Positions 16,701-28,461 of a DNA stretch of 64,000 nucleotides are shown in pieces. The notes beneath the pieces were generated by a model that saw only the letters and a list, made by a program, of their open reading frames with translations, was not told the DNA's origin and ran no database searches. The translations under genes and the position numbers were made by a program. Origin of the DNA: Zygnema cylindricum (lineage: Eukaryota; Streptophyta; Zygnematophyceae; Zygnematales; Zygnemataceae); contig JBBHKE010002640.1 in NCBI GenBank assembly GCA_037447655.1, positions 484,696 to 548,695 of the forward strand. The letters are read 5' to 3'. How positions within the stretch are numbered: the first letter of the stretch is position 1; each line of letters starts with the position of its first letter.

Positions 16701-19700
16701 ATTAAAAAGACATAGTTTGACCTTTAACTTATTTCGCATCTGAACTAACCGATAAGAAACTGAATGCGCATGAACCAAAACTACTTTTAGTCAAAAAATC
16801 CATCCCAATATTCAAGCTTCGTGTCAAATTGATTCTGATCTACCACGTTCCTGCAAAACCAGTAACTCATTTCGCATTTAATCTAGAAACTGAATGCAGA
16901 TGAGTCAAAAATAGTTGTAGCCAATGGATCCATCCACAGAAGAAAATGACAAGTTAATTTAGAGAAGATTCATTGCGTTTTATGTTGAATACATACTTGT
17001 CAACCACATCCCAGCAACGTCCTGCATTGGGATGCGTTGGTACACCTTCAAAAACCACAACAGTCGCTCCATTAAGAAGAGGTCCATAAGTGAGATAAGT
17101 ATGTCCTGTAATCCATCCACAATCTGCTGTACACCTGTTCCAAACCCACAGATCCAATCACACAGCTTCAATACTTGCTCCGCAAATATCTGTGATGAGA
17201 AAGTAAAATCAAACAAGAAAATACCTATTGCTATTTGGGAAGTCTCCATGCAGTAATAGTAATGGAAACAAGAAAGGGTAGTGAAACTAATCCACAGATA
17301 CACAAGAGATATTCCCATCAGGAATTTGTTGTCCTTCGCTGATGAAACACAAGAGATAAACCTACCAGAAAATGTCATCCTCTTGGTGATCAAATATGTA
17401 CTTGAATGTAGTTGCTGCCCCAACCATGTACCCTGCGGTCGTATGCAAAACTCCCTTGGGTTTTCCTGTACTTCCTGAAGTATACAACATGAACAGAGGA
17501 TCCTCTGAGTCCATCCATTCCACCTACGATTCCCAAAAATAAATGGACAGAAATATAAATTAATACATGAACTGCCAATGGACAGAAAATCCAAAAGCAT
17601 TTTCAATAAACGAATTTAGGGAAAACATCTTTGTAAAGCCATTCTTAAAAACATTGGGATAAGGAATATGCATCAGATGAAAGCATTCAAAGTTCACAAA
17701 AACATTTTCACACAGGTTAGAAAACTTAAAAAAGGCCTGAAACGAAAATAACATGAAATATTTAAAAGTTGATCTCACCTCACATTCACTGCTTTGGTTT
17801 TCGACATTTTCTTGCCACCACACATCCCTGCCATCATGAAACGACACCTTCTCCCTCTGAAAAACCATCAAATCACACGCCCACAAAATCGGCAGGTAAA
17901 TTTGCGATAGGACATCAAAAACAATAGTAAAAAAAAAAAAAAAAATAACAATACAGCCAACGATTTAACATCAGCCTTCAAAAAGCAACGCTAGCCAAAA
18001 TGAAACAAAATGAAGATTTGAACCATCTGAGTGTATACTTAACCAGCATAATCTGGGAATGAAACAGTAAAAGATTTTTTAGTCCAAATAAAAACATGGA
18101 GGTTTGCAGGCCGCTAACAATTCACAATGACATTTCGAGAGAACGAAAACTTCATGGCCCAGGCAAGACAGTCTACCCTCAGTTCAACTAATCAGTTCAC
18201 AATAACCTTTAAAACAGGTGAGCAGGAAGTACAGAAGCCTCAATACAAGACGATCATTATCATATCAATATATATAAGCAATTGATTTTGCTGATAAAAG
18301 CTGAGACAAAAGGAGTAGACGGATACCGGAAGAGCTAGACTGTTATCATAGACAAGTACTGTTTGTAGAGGGTAACCATCCTTTTCACACATCTCCACTG
18401 CATCATCCACCTGCAATAGTTTGGAGAAAGTTAGAGTCAAAAAAAAATTGAACGCAAACATCTTGGAGAAAATTACCCCCTTTAGAAGAATCTACCACCA
18501 AACAATAAAACTCTGTAATTTCCTCTTCTTCAATCGTTGGCCTATTTACAGATGGTTCTTAAAAAACCAACTTTGATAGGTCTGGAAATGCAAATTAGAG
18601 TACGAGTTTAAGCTACGGTTATAACAAAAAAAATATTTTTTCAGCAAAATCAGAGATGACTGGGGTGAAAGAGGACAACGAGTAGTCTTTGTCAGACAAA
18701 AGCTTCTCCAGAAGTTTCTTATCAAAGTGAGAAAACCAACTTTGGACCTATGCTTAAAAGAGCAGAAAACATTGACAAAGTTGTAAACTGAATGGAAAAG
18801 AACTGACAGAAGAAAATTCTCTTCGGTAATTTTGACCCTGCCTAAAACGAATCCCCAATGGACAATTGTTTTGCAGTCACTGGCATTGTCTCTGTCGACG
18901 AGAGCTTCTACAGGCCAACACTTAGAGAAAGCATCCAAAAAAAAAATACAATTGCTTTATATGATACAAGCTTTGTCTCTCGCATAAATATAGCTCCAAG
19001 AAAATCTCACAATTGCTTTTAAATGATATAAGCTTTCCTCACATAGAAAAGCCTCCACGAAAAACTTACAATTGCTTTCAATGATATAAGCTTTGTCCCT
19101 CGCATAACACCTGTTGCAGTGAGAACCACCTTTGATTCTGAATCTTGCAAACGTCCTGCGAGAGACTCGGCTGAGAAGCCCGCAAACACCACTGAGTGGA
19201 TCGCCCCTATTCGAGCACATGCCAACATAGCTGCAAATTCCGGCCAATAACCCATCATTACTACTGTCCATTTTTCAACCAAGCTTATACATGTTGAATC
19301 CCTGCCAATAACTCATCGTTGCTTCTGTTGTTTTTTTCTACAAAGTTTTCACTTATGTTGCAATTCCCGCCAATAATTCATCGTTACTACTGTTGTTTTT
19401 TACCAAGTTTAGACTTGTGCTGCAAATTCCCTCTTACCGTTATTTCTGTGGCTTTTTTTACCAAGTCTACACGTGTTACCAACCCTGTTTAACACTGATC
19501 CTGGTGGAGGGTTTGACGAACAACTGCACAGTAACGTACTATTCCGCTTTGTGCTGGAAAAGCCATTCAATTTACTTCAAATAATTATTCAATCCATCTG
19601 GTTTCAAAATAGCATTACCCACGCTAATTACAATTAATGCTAATATACAGAATTTATTTTTGGCGAACAGAATTTGACAATTCGAAGTGAGCGGTGGCCC

Positions 19701-22700
19701 CATTGGCAAATTGCATGACCATACATAGTCACGACTCTAGCAAATAGCCCCTGTCTACAAAGTGTTCGTTTGTAAAGGTTGACAACAAAGAGATCGCAGA
19801 GTTCAGTTTGGTTTTAATTTTGGCTTTGACGTCAAATCTAGTGTTAGATCAACAGATAAACAGCATAGACGGAAAAAAAGGCACCAAGCCCAGCAAGTAG
19901 CAAAAGTTTCTTCTTACCTGCTGGGAGCTCAGGCACCATGGGAAGGTAAATGCTGACAGTGTCTCCTTTCTTCACTCCAATACTTCGCAAGTAGTTAGCA
20001 ATCTTGCATACCTGCAAACCCCTAGTCGCTACAACTCCTCAACCTCTGCCGAAACGCGAAAATATTATCATCTCTAGGTTCGACCATAAAGGATGAGAAC
20101 AGGACTATCGTGCACCACACTTTGTTTTGTAAAATTTAAAGTCAAACTTTTTCTGTAAATGCAATTGCGGAGCAAAATCTAAAACTACCACCAAAGACAA
20201 AAAGCCCCTGTAGGAGTAACAAGCTAAACTCCCTGGTGGTACAGATCACAAGGAAGGGAGGGGAAGAAAGGGGGGGCCATGACAGGAGATCTCTTACAAT
20301 CATAAAAGATAGTTGCAAAGAGTGGAGAGAGAAGGGGAGAGAGAGAGAGAGAGAGTTACACAATTGGTTCATTCTGAGTATTGATGCATAAAAAAACCAA
20401 TCAATGTATGACAAAACTCAACATGGACCAATGGTGCTTAATGACAAAACTTACGTCGACAAACAGAGCGTGATGTCGTTTCCACTATGAACAGAAATTG
20501 TAAAATAAGGCCAGGTTATAAATACCTCGCCAAGTAGCTGGGCATAGGTCCATGAGCCACTGACACCCACATCATTTCCCTCCCAAATGAGGGCAACTTT
20601 TTCACCGCGACCACTTTTGACATGGCGGTCCACTGCGTTGTAACAAACATTTGTTTTTGCTCCGATGAACCACTTGATGTCTACAGGTCCGTTTCTCATA
20701 TCAAAATTGAACGAAGAAAATGGGCTCTGCAAAGATCAGACATGCCAGATGCACTGGTTCTCTCAGAAATAAAACTAAGAAATAACACTTGATCTTCAGA
20801 GAAAACAGTCAACATCTCCGCAAAATGCAGAAGGGAGACATAAGCCAACAGCAATTGACAATCTCTGAAACATAACGTTATGACTTTTTCATCTATTTTT
20901 TAGACCAGAAAAAGGCGTTAATTAATAAAGGCTACCTAAATTTCCTGGTACATGACAGTTGTCAGAACCATGAGTTGTTTAACAGAAAAAAAACCACATA
21001 TAAAGGTCCAAGCTCCATTTATCGAAACCGCACTTGTTTTCTGGTGAAAAAGGTATTACATTTTCATTAGTCGTCCTCCGCTTTTTGGCTGAGAGGTTGG
21101 TGCGCTCAATTTGTCCTGGTCTATGTACACCTCGCCCATCACTATTAGAGTTAATAACGCTAATTAGGACGCTTCCATTTTTGGCCAAAACTCATAAGAT
21201 AGTGATAATAACACTATTTACCAGAGTGGATACAATCCGCCACGTTTTCATAAACTAAACTAGTGTTATAGCATTTACTCTAATAATTCCTTTACTCTAA
21301 TAGCTATAAGCAGTGTAGTTTTCTCAAACAAGCAAATTTGTAGAAGTGGTTCTTTAATCGAAAACAATGAATCGTTCAGAGCCACCTTGCCGAGAAGTCA
21401 GCAAAAACATCACTTAACTATGTCATTTCGCAAGCCCACTCCAAAATTATTGTAGTGCTGCAAAAAAATATTAATTTCAACCTTCAGGCAATAGGTTGTA
21501 AATTTAATGAAATACCATTGTACAAAACAGCATCAACAAGTGAACGCTCAATCCCGTAAATTTCCCCAAGAACTTCCCCTGTAGCCATGAGCAACAAAAA
21601 GTAAAGCTCTGAAAAGGATCATGGTCTTTTGAATTAAGACCTTTTCATGATCTTGTAACCAAATGCATTTTGCTGGAGACACAAATTAATAGAACAGAAA
21701 GAATGATGGAACCAAAAGAGATAGAGCAAAAATTTATGAAACAACAACCTTCTGTAGTCTATCTATGACACACACTTCACAAGTAATAATCCCATACAAA
21801 ACAATTATTTCGATGCTCGTGTAGTTTGTGATTTGCGTAAATCGTGGTAACTTCACCGAGTCCCGCTAATACATTGTTAAATTAACTACACTGGGCATCG
21901 TTATTAGAGTTAGAGGCTAAAATCTGAGTGTGTATTTTTTTTACCCTGAATCACAATTTAGTGTTGATAACACTGTTTAGTCAAGTGGCTTATAGAGAGC
22001 CACGTGGCAAAACACAATTCAGTGTAGTTAATTGTAATATAGAGATAACACTGATTATTCAGTAATTCTAAAATAAGGTGGTGTAACTTACTAACAAACC
22101 TTGCACTTTGAAATGATGGAAAGAAAAGATGGAAATAACTGAACAATAAAATAATATTTAAAACACAGTCAAAACTTGCCAAAAAATCGTCAAATGAGGT
22201 ATCAGCCAGAAAAAAGAAAGAGAAAAAATAACTATCTTACTTTATAGAGTTTAAATGTCCTTGACAAACCTACATTGAAGAACCATGAAAAAGGAAAACT
22301 TTTTAATGAAATTCATCTTTGCAAATCCAGTTCTTGTTGTCTTTCTCTCACGGTCCATATTTTTCAGGAGATTTCATTGAGCTTTTCAGCATTATGAAAA
22401 AATTTAATTAAATTTCGATTTAAATAGTAGAGGCTATGAACAGCCGCTCACTAATTTTCCAAACAATTCACCAATTTCATCGTACTCTTTCGAATAAATC
22501 AAACCAGAAATCTCATTCCACAGTACAAATTCTATCGTACTGGAAATGAAGTCAACTGAACAAGCAAACGCCAAACTCTAATTCTAGTGTTTAATGGATG
22601 CACGGAATGTCTGTTCCAGTGTTATTCTCACTGATGGTTGTACGGAATGCCTATTCCAGTGTTATTTTCAGTGATAGCTGTACGGAAATCCGAATAAAAA

Positions 22701-23049
22701 TAAGTGCAGAGTAGTTGTCACCTACATTTAGTAAAAAAACAAAAGGATAAAAGGTTAAAGCACAAACCTCCCAGCTCTTATGCCAAAAAAATCCTTCTGC
22801 CATGGACGTCCAGAAAGCTTCAGGATCCTCAATAGATTGTCGATACAAAGTGTCATACTGCTCTTTAGAGCTAATCAGAGCCCTTTCACGGAACTTCCGG
22901 GAAGGCACGATAGGAGCGTCAGCATATTCTCCTGTTTCTACGGCAAGAGCAGCAGCTGTATCGAAGTCAAGAAGCGCCATGGATGATTCCGAGGCCGCCA
23001 TGGTTGAAGAAGTGAGGGATTCATTCGGAGAAGGCTCAGCAGTAGCCAT
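10774..23049 (-). CDS. ACS: Acetyl-CoA synthetase, AMP-forming
   Basis: Makes acetyl-CoA from acetate, ATP and CoA through acetyl-AMP; the plant enzyme is usually plastidial and feeds fatty-acid synthesis. Exons in transcript order: 23049-22768, 20726-20526, 20011-19918, 19230-19070, 18410-18327, 17856-17779, 17523-17366, 17134-16997, 16537-16471, (one short exon not found), 15755-15711, 14983-14905, 14541-14437, 14032-13925, 13231-13143, 12835-12772, 12170-12100, 11643-11532, 11210-11147, 10838-10774. Phases agree at every junction except the gap. Motifs: the AMP-binding P-loop [11 protein letters not shown] (residues 314-324), [10 protein letters not shown], the SGDG...[15 protein letters not shown] core, and the C-terminal LPKTRSGK loop with the catalytic Lys. 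Total length is about 698 residues, normal for the family. The start was taken at MATAEPS; an in-frame Met 11 codons upstream (23082) is the alternative. The Ser/Thr-rich N-terminus could be a transit peptide. The undetected exon should encode about 11 residues before [11 protein letters not shown] and have length 3n+2. It may be very short, diverged or lost. Confidence 0.93.
15179..15432. mobile_element. Insertion carrying a tRNA-like sequence (candidate SINE)
   Basis: About 254 bp present in only one copy of a duplicated intron segment. It contains a tRNA-like block with Pol III A- and B-boxes (TAGCTCAGTTGG, GGTTCGAACC) followed by TTTT. A short TAAAAT-like sequence lies on both sides and could be a target duplication. 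The tRNA-like part is not at the 5' end, which is unusual for a SINE, so an insertion of other origin is possible. Confidence 0.5.
15288..15359 (+). pseudogene. tRNA-like sequence or tRNA pseudogene
   Basis: Cloverleaf parts are visible. The acceptor strands GGCCGGG and CTTGGCC pair with two G-U. The D arm is GCTC...GAGC and the T arm CCGGG-TTCGAAC-CCCGG. The anticodon arm is one base short: GTGTG and CACAC enclose only five bases, or a mismatched stem leaves a loop lacking U33. No credible anticodon can be read. It is in an ACS intron on the opposite strand, and is either a tRNA pseudogene or the head of a tRNA-derived repeat. Confidence 0.6.
18943..19108 (-). repeat. Triplicated 5' splice-site region of the fourth ACS exon
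   Basis: On the minus strand the exon end (ATGCGAGGGACAAAGCTTATATC...AGCAATT, then the donor GTAAGT) is followed by two further copies of the ~60-bp unit. The AGCAATT motif ends at 19070, 19011 and 18950. The second copy keeps a possible donor (GTGAGA), while the third has GTATTT. The first junction gives the correct frame into the next exon. Confidence 0.8.
19229..19440 (-). repeat. Tandem copies of the 3' splice-site region of the fourth ACS exon
   Basis: The unit CTGCAAATTCCGGCCAATAACCCATCATTACTACTG..., which spans the acceptor used for the exon, recurs about every 61-65 bp. GCCAATAA-type motifs start at 19243, 19304 and 19369, and a decayed fourth copy follows. In the minus-strand sense several copies preserve a TTTGCAG or TTGCA stretch, so pseudo-acceptors lie upstream of the real one. 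Confidence 0.75.
21127..21315. mobile_element. Degenerate TA-target MITE in ACS intron 1
   Basis: 189 bp between TA dinucleotides. The left end CACCTCGCCCATCACTATTAGAG and right end CTCTAATAGCTATAAGCAGTG are imperfect inverted relatives of the CACCGCCAATCGYTATTAG ends seen in intact copies. An internal TTAATAACGCTAATTAGG matches the family. Confidence 0.55.
21889..22024. mobile_element. Possible second MITE remnant in ACS intron 1
   Basis: CACTGGGCATCGTTATTAGAGTTAGAG after a TA resembles the family's left end. The right end AACACAATTCAGTG before TA is only weakly inverted. Considered a decayed or truncated copy. Confidence 0.35.
22601..22689. repeat. 40-bp direct repeat, 2.2 copies
   Basis: Two adjacent 40-bp units (CACGGAATGTCTGTTCCAGT... 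and TACGGAATGCCTATTCCAGT...) plus the beginning of a third, in ACS intron 1 close to the first exon. No function is evident. Confidence 0.75.
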
Positions 23050-23252
23050 GATTCTTGGCAGCTGAAGAAAATTGCTGAGCAAGAGAAAATTGTTGAACTA
23101 AATTCAAACAAACTTTCAAGTTTCAAACGAATAGCTACAGCAGCTGGTTACGGCGTGTTCCCATGTAACCGAAACTTTGAAACGTTACTTTGGATTTTGG
23201 CGCAGATTTTACGGTGTACTTTTCAAAGTGTTCCTATGTCAATCATTACTTA

Positions 23253-24251
23253 GGGTGCGTCTCCATGTGACTAAGTAAGGGTTCTTTTCTGTCGTTTTCC
23301 TGTAAAACTTAGAGCCGTACCGCGTAAGTTTCAACCGTACAAAAAAATAAAGAAAATGAAAAGTGCATTTTGCGTCATCATTGAATTTAAGATGTACTAC
23401 ACCGCCAATCGTTATTAGCGTGTAAGTTTTTTTAGCGTATATGAATAATTAGCGTGGTTTACGCTAATTGGGAATTTGGAAATTTTCGAAGAAATCGTCT
23501 ATTCTAATTGAGAATTAGGGTTTTATTTTAAATAGTGTGGATAATTCTATTTGAGAATAAAAAAAAAAAAGCGGGACGGAATTAGCGTACACAACGCTAA
23601 TAACGATTGGCGGTGTACATGTTGTCGTTTTGTGTTCTTAGACCCACAGCCACGCCAAAAAACATCACCTTTAAAATTTTCTTTAAAACACAAGGAAGAT
23701 AGGATTTAAAACAAAGAAATTTCAAAAAAAAAATAGAAACATGTAGTCGCACGTGTGAACTTTTTTCAATAAATTTCAAAAGGATTCAAGTGACGACGAA
23801 AAGTGCACGATCCGCTATGTTTTGTCCGTTTAAGTTCAGGTACGACAAAGCAAAGTACACAATTTCTTTGGTTTTGTCCGTTTGCGCTTGGTACGTATTT
23901 TATTTTGCCAGGGGTCTCAAGATCCGATGCCATTTCACGTCGAGCGGACAAGAGATGCAAAGGCAAATTGCATCTTCTTCAACCGTGAAAAGGCACAGGC
24001 TGGATGGCGGTACGTCTACAATGTCACGAAAAGTTATGCGTCGTCACAAGCAGTTACAAAAAACAACGTGCGTCATCAGAGATTGTACACTGCCGACAGC
24101 CGTCACCGGCATTGTCGACGTATACAGTCGTCACGCCCTTAAGTGACAACTTTGTTTGGTACACATACGGACACCCGAAATCCGGGTCCGTCGGATCTGC
24201 GCTAAAAAACAAAGTAAAATCTCTAAGTTTCAAGTACATGGAGACGCACCC
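23253..24251. mobile_element. PIF/Harbinger-like element, copy 3, nested
   Basis: 999 bp with 16-bp perfect inverted ends GGGTGCGTCTCCATGT and ACATGGAGACGCACCC, flanked by TTA on both sides. The left 150 bp is like the left end of the copy at 28462. A 216-bp MITE (23400-23615) sits inside it. No transposase. Confidence 0.85.
23400..23615. mobile_element. TA-target MITE, 216 bp
   Basis: Perfect 22-bp inverted ends CACCGCCAATCGTTATTAGCGT / ACGCTAATAACGATTGGCGGTG with a TA on each side. TA duplication fits the Tc1/mariner (Stowaway-type) superfamily, though the end sequence is not that of classical Stowaway. Confidence 0.85.
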
Positions 24252-24460
24252 TTAACGCCTTCATTACTTCAAATATGTGACAGTTGTAGACGTCTACAAA
24301 CTTGAAACGTTACTTTGGATTTTGGCGCAGATTTTACGATGTACTTTTCAAAGTGTTCCTATGTCAATCATTACTTAGCGCCTTCATTGCTTCAAATATG
24401 TGATAGTTGTAGACGTCTACAAAATATGCGACAGCCTACGATAGTACGAAACGAAATGTA

Positions 24461-24906
24461 CACCGCCAATTGCTATTAGATTAAATAACGCTAATTCGGT
24501 GCCCTTTTTCACACAAAAAAATATGAAATACAATCCATAATTCTATTTTTTCCAATATTCTAATTAGGGTTTTTTTTTCAATTAGCGTTAATAATGGAAG
24601 TACACTGCGATGGAAATAGTGTGGCTTACGGACAGAGTATCTCTGTACAAAATGGTACTTTTTGAATTACAAAGGCATAAAAAGACACTTAACATTGTTG
24701 CGCACACATGTGAATGTGCACTGGAAGAAAGAGACCCAAAATCGTCGAAAAAAATCACGTTCCCATATGTTCGTCCGTCGACCGTGTGAACAGAGCGATA
24801 GCGTACGAATTGTCAAATATTTTACGGACACACATATTACTGTAGACATCGAAAGGGCGGGTATTTATTATTTAGGACAACCCAAATTACAGTTAGGGAT
24901 TAATTA

Positions 24907-24977
<71 letters not shown>

Positions 24978-25051
24978 AACCCGATTAGTGTTAATAACAC
25001 TAAATTTTTTTTACGCTATTTATTCCTTTACTCTAATAGCGATTGACGGTG
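24461..25051. mobile_element. TA-target MITE, 591 bp
   Basis: CACCGCCAATTGCTATTAGA at the left and TCTAATAGCGATTGACGGTG at the right are inverted with few mismatches, and TA flanks both. The interior includes a long GT/TA microsatellite. It is inserted in the reverse-oriented Harbinger-like copy, whose homology to copy 1 continues on both sides. Confidence 0.8.
24907..24974. repeat. (GT)n(TA)n microsatellite
   Basis: Five GT units run into about 28 TA units, inside the 591-bp MITE. Confidence 0.95.
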
Positions 25052-26109
25052 TAGACGACTACGAAACTTCCTAAAATTAGTGACGTCTGCAAAAACGGCA
25101 ACGGTTGTAGACGTCGAGTTTTTTGTGACATTGTAGATGTTTAAGGTTTTGTGACATTGCGAAGTCATGCTACCTTGTGACGTCATCAACACGTAAACTT
25201 TCCGCCATGGCTTCCCGTTTTCTTTTTCTTACCATTTATCATTCAATATGCCATCAAAATGAGACCAAAAATATATAAAAAAAAATGAAAATATATATCT
25301 TTCATTTGATACTGTTATTGTTGCATTTAATTTAGAGATGAGAGAAAGAGGAGGGGTCGAATGAAAACGATGGGGAGAGACGATGACGTTGTAAATTGTT
25401 GCAAAGGACCCATGAATGAAAGTGGATGTCCAAGACCCCAACGAATTTTTTTTTCCGTACATGCTTGTCATTTTTGTACGTACATGCGCGTGACGAGCAT
25501 TGAAAAAAATAGCATGTACTCTCCCTCGTTCAAAAATTTTAAAATACGTTTGACGCGTGCAATTCCTGCTTTACATTCGTCGATAGGGTGTTATTTTGGT
25601 TAAAATGAGATCGCGATTTGATTCCATTACAAGTGTGAAGATGAGACGGAAGTGGGTCGCGATGATAATAACGCCAAATTACCGTAACTTCCAAGTAACA
25701 AGATTATGCAAAATGTATTTGTGTTTTTGTCCATTTTTCATACGACATAATATTTTCTCGTTGGAAGTCCCATTTTCTCTGAAAACGACGGGAAAAAACC
25801 CTTACTTGAACACATGGGAATACGCCCTTATTGACTTCCTTAAATTGAGGAAGTGATCGCGACCGTCCGATCGTGTTCTTTCCAGAGCGGATAAGTTCCG
25901 TCTTTAAAGCGATTCCGTGCAAGAGGACATGATTCACGTTTTCTGGATTTCAGATTTTCAACAAAGGAGACACAATACAGTACTGTACAGTCACGTAATC
26001 TGTCATTTTGCGCCTGTACAATACCGTCATTTTGCGCCTACACAATACCGTACTTCTGCAAGAAAAGTGCAGTCAGTTATGCACTTCCCTTGCGTTGGAT
26101 GGATGTCAC

Positions 26110-28420
26110 GTCACCTTTATTTATGATAGCTTGTTCCCACCGAAGCATTTTTAACTCTTTGCCCATTCCGATGATTTTCCGAGAACTCATCGGAAAACGG
26201 ATCTTGTTCACACCAAAATTTCGACACATAACTGTGATTGAAGGTGTCATGTGACACGTCACACACTTCGACGTCATCAAAAATAGGCGCGAAAACAAAC
26301 CTGCAATTTTTCAAACTTATTAATGTTCCAAAGACGAAGACGATGGTTCAAAGTCTTGCAATTTTTTTGCGGAAAAACAACGAAATAGTTGTCCAGGTGT
26401 TGTTCTTGCTACGTCAATTTTTCGGGTTCCCGTTGGCTTGTTTCAAATAAATACTCTACACCGCCAATCGTTTTTAGCGTACAAGTTTCTTTAGCTTATG
26501 GGAATAATTATAGTGATTTACGCTGATTAGGAATTTGAAAATTAAAAGAAAAAACATACATTCTAAGAGTGACGTTCCATCAAGCGAAAAATGGCGTAGT
26601 TTACAGAAATCCGCGACCCTCCGTGCCAAATCGTACCGCCTATTTTGTTTTTATACGAAAAAAACAACATTACAGAGAATATGCCGATACTCTCCGAAGG
26701 TCTTGGAGGTAATACTAGCTGTCGGATGTTCATGTGCAAGGAGTTTCGCTTCATTTTTCTTTGTAACTGCCAACCCACCTCGAGGAGGTGGGTTGGCCGA
26801 TACAGAAAAAAAAAACCGTGACACGCTGGACGATTAAGCTACGTGTCATGGTGGAAAACGAACGAAAAATCCTAAGATTTGCACATAACACGCGCTTTTT
26901 AAAATACAACAGAAAAAAAAAACGAAATTGCGTAACATTCCCTCGTCACGCTATTTTCGGTAACTTTTGTTCGTCACACTATTTCCCTCAAAGGACTTTC
27001 ATTATGTTCGAAAATTGAAACCCTAAAAAATAAGCTGGCGTACAGACCGGCGTCTGCAAAAAGTATAAAAGTTTTGTCGTATGATTACTTCGTACGCAAG
27101 TCAAGATTTGAAGTTAAGTTTGTCGGTGTTAAAAATCATAAAGATATTCAATATCGGATCGTAGCTTGCGTGGCGCCACTCATTTTAGAACACATGGCTT
27201 ACAAACTCTACGTGATGGAACATCGACTCAATCGACCCGGTCTGTACAGTTTGCCGTACAATTACAGAAAACGTATGATGGAACTTCACCCTAATTGTTT
27301 ACTAATGCTAATTTGGGTCGTTGAAAAAAATATATGTCGGTCGCAAACATGCTTACACTAATATAATGCTAATATTATGCTTGTACAAAATATGGCAAAT
27401 CGTACACAAATCGTACGTTGACACAAAAGAAACGTGGTTGTTGGACGAATATGTGCGAACGTGATATATGACATTCCAATTTCATCCCATTTTTAGAGCG
27501 CATATTGTCATGCGTCCGTGGTTACTAAAACCCATTAATTATACTTTTTTCACTTAAAAAGGTACGATTTTGTACGGTTTGATACTTACGGTACACCACG
27601 TTATCTAAAATACAACGTACTTTCGTTTTTTACGGTACTTGGAAATATGTCCCAAATGGCGTAGAAAAAAATAGAATAAGTTATGCTATTTGAGAATTTG
27701 GAAAAAAAAAAGCGGGACGAAATTAGTATACATTATGCTAATAGCGATTGGCGGTGTACTTTAACCCGACTTCAATACTCCCCAACATTTTGAGGAAGTT
27801 AGTTTGTACGATTTTCCGAAAATTTTCGAAAGCTAAAAAGTCGGTGCTCAAAAATCTGTACATTATTCGAACGCCCATCTGTTGCGGAAGTGATTTTTTG
27901 TCCGGTAGGAACAGGCTATGATAGCCTATTCCCACCGGAAAAAAAATCACTTCCGCAACAGACTGACGTTCGAATAATGTACGGCTTTCCGAGCACCGAC
28001 TTTGTAGAATTCGGAAGTTCTCGGAAAACCGTACAAACGAACTTCCTCAAAATATTGCCGGATATAGAAGTAGGGTAAAAGTTGCGTCTTTCTTTGAAAC
28101 AGGCCAACGGTAACCCGAAAAGCTGACGTATGAAAGAAACATCCGAACGGCTACTTCCAATACCAATAATATAGTAGAAGAGGCAACTGCTGAAAGGAGT
28201 AAGTTTGAAAATCTGCACGTTAGTTTACGCGCCTTTGTTTCATGACGTCAAAGCATGCGAAGTGTCACATGACACCTTCAATCGGAGTTACATGCCAAAT
28301 TTTTGTTGAATTTTGTTGTGAACAAGACCCGTTTTCCGATGAGTTTTCAGAAAATCACCGGAATGGGCAAAAAGTTACATATGCTCCGGAGGGCATAGGG
28401 CCATAAGCTATGAGTCAATG
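26110..28420. mobile_element. Foldback element with arms of ~0.45-0.5 kb, one arm split by a MITE
   Basis: Reading outward from a centre near 27920 (CCGGTAGGAACAGGC / GCCTATTCCCACCGG), the two sides are inverted copies of each other: 27760-27915 against 27925-28080, then 26120-26457 against 28081-28410. The left arm is interrupted by the 1298-bp MITE at 26459-27756, and the right arm is continuous. No coding capacity is seen. Boundaries are approximate. Confidence 0.75.
26459..27756. mobile_element. TA-target MITE-family element, 1298 bp
   Basis: CACCGCCAATCGTTTTTAGCGTA at the left and TATGCTAATAGCGATTGGCGGTG-type sequence at the right, flanked by TA. Much longer than the other copies, so it could be a larger parent, or two elements fused. 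It contains an internal perfect palindrome (CCAACCCACCTCGAGGAGGTGGGTTGG). No transposase frame was recognised. Confidence 0.7.
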
Positions 28421-28461
28421 CCGAGTCGCGCTTATATTTGAACGGAGTCACAACACGCTTA

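Larger units (their letters stand above)
23176..24422. repeat. ~122-bp tandem duplication, first copy split by an insertion
   Basis: Copy one is 23176-23252 plus 24255-24302, and copy two is 24301-24422 (GAAACGTTACTTTGGATTTT...AGACGTCTACAAA). The 999-bp element at 23253-24251 interrupts copy one at ATTACTTA. Copy two reads uninterrupted through ATTACTTAGCGCCTTCATTGC. Confidence 0.85.
23151..25827. mobile_element. PIF/Harbinger-like element, copy 2 (host of nested insertions)
   Basis: The ends CGGCGTGTTCCCATG and CATGGGAATACGCCC are inverted relatives of the family ends, and TTA flanks both sides. It is in reverse orientation relative to copy 1; 25056-25700 matches the reverse complement of copy 1 internal sequence. 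Within it lie another family copy (23253-24251) with a 216-bp MITE, a 591-bp MITE (24461-25051) and a ~122-bp tandem duplication. It begins only about 100 bp upstream of the ACS start codon, so it probably forms part of the ACS promoter region. Confidence 0.75.
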
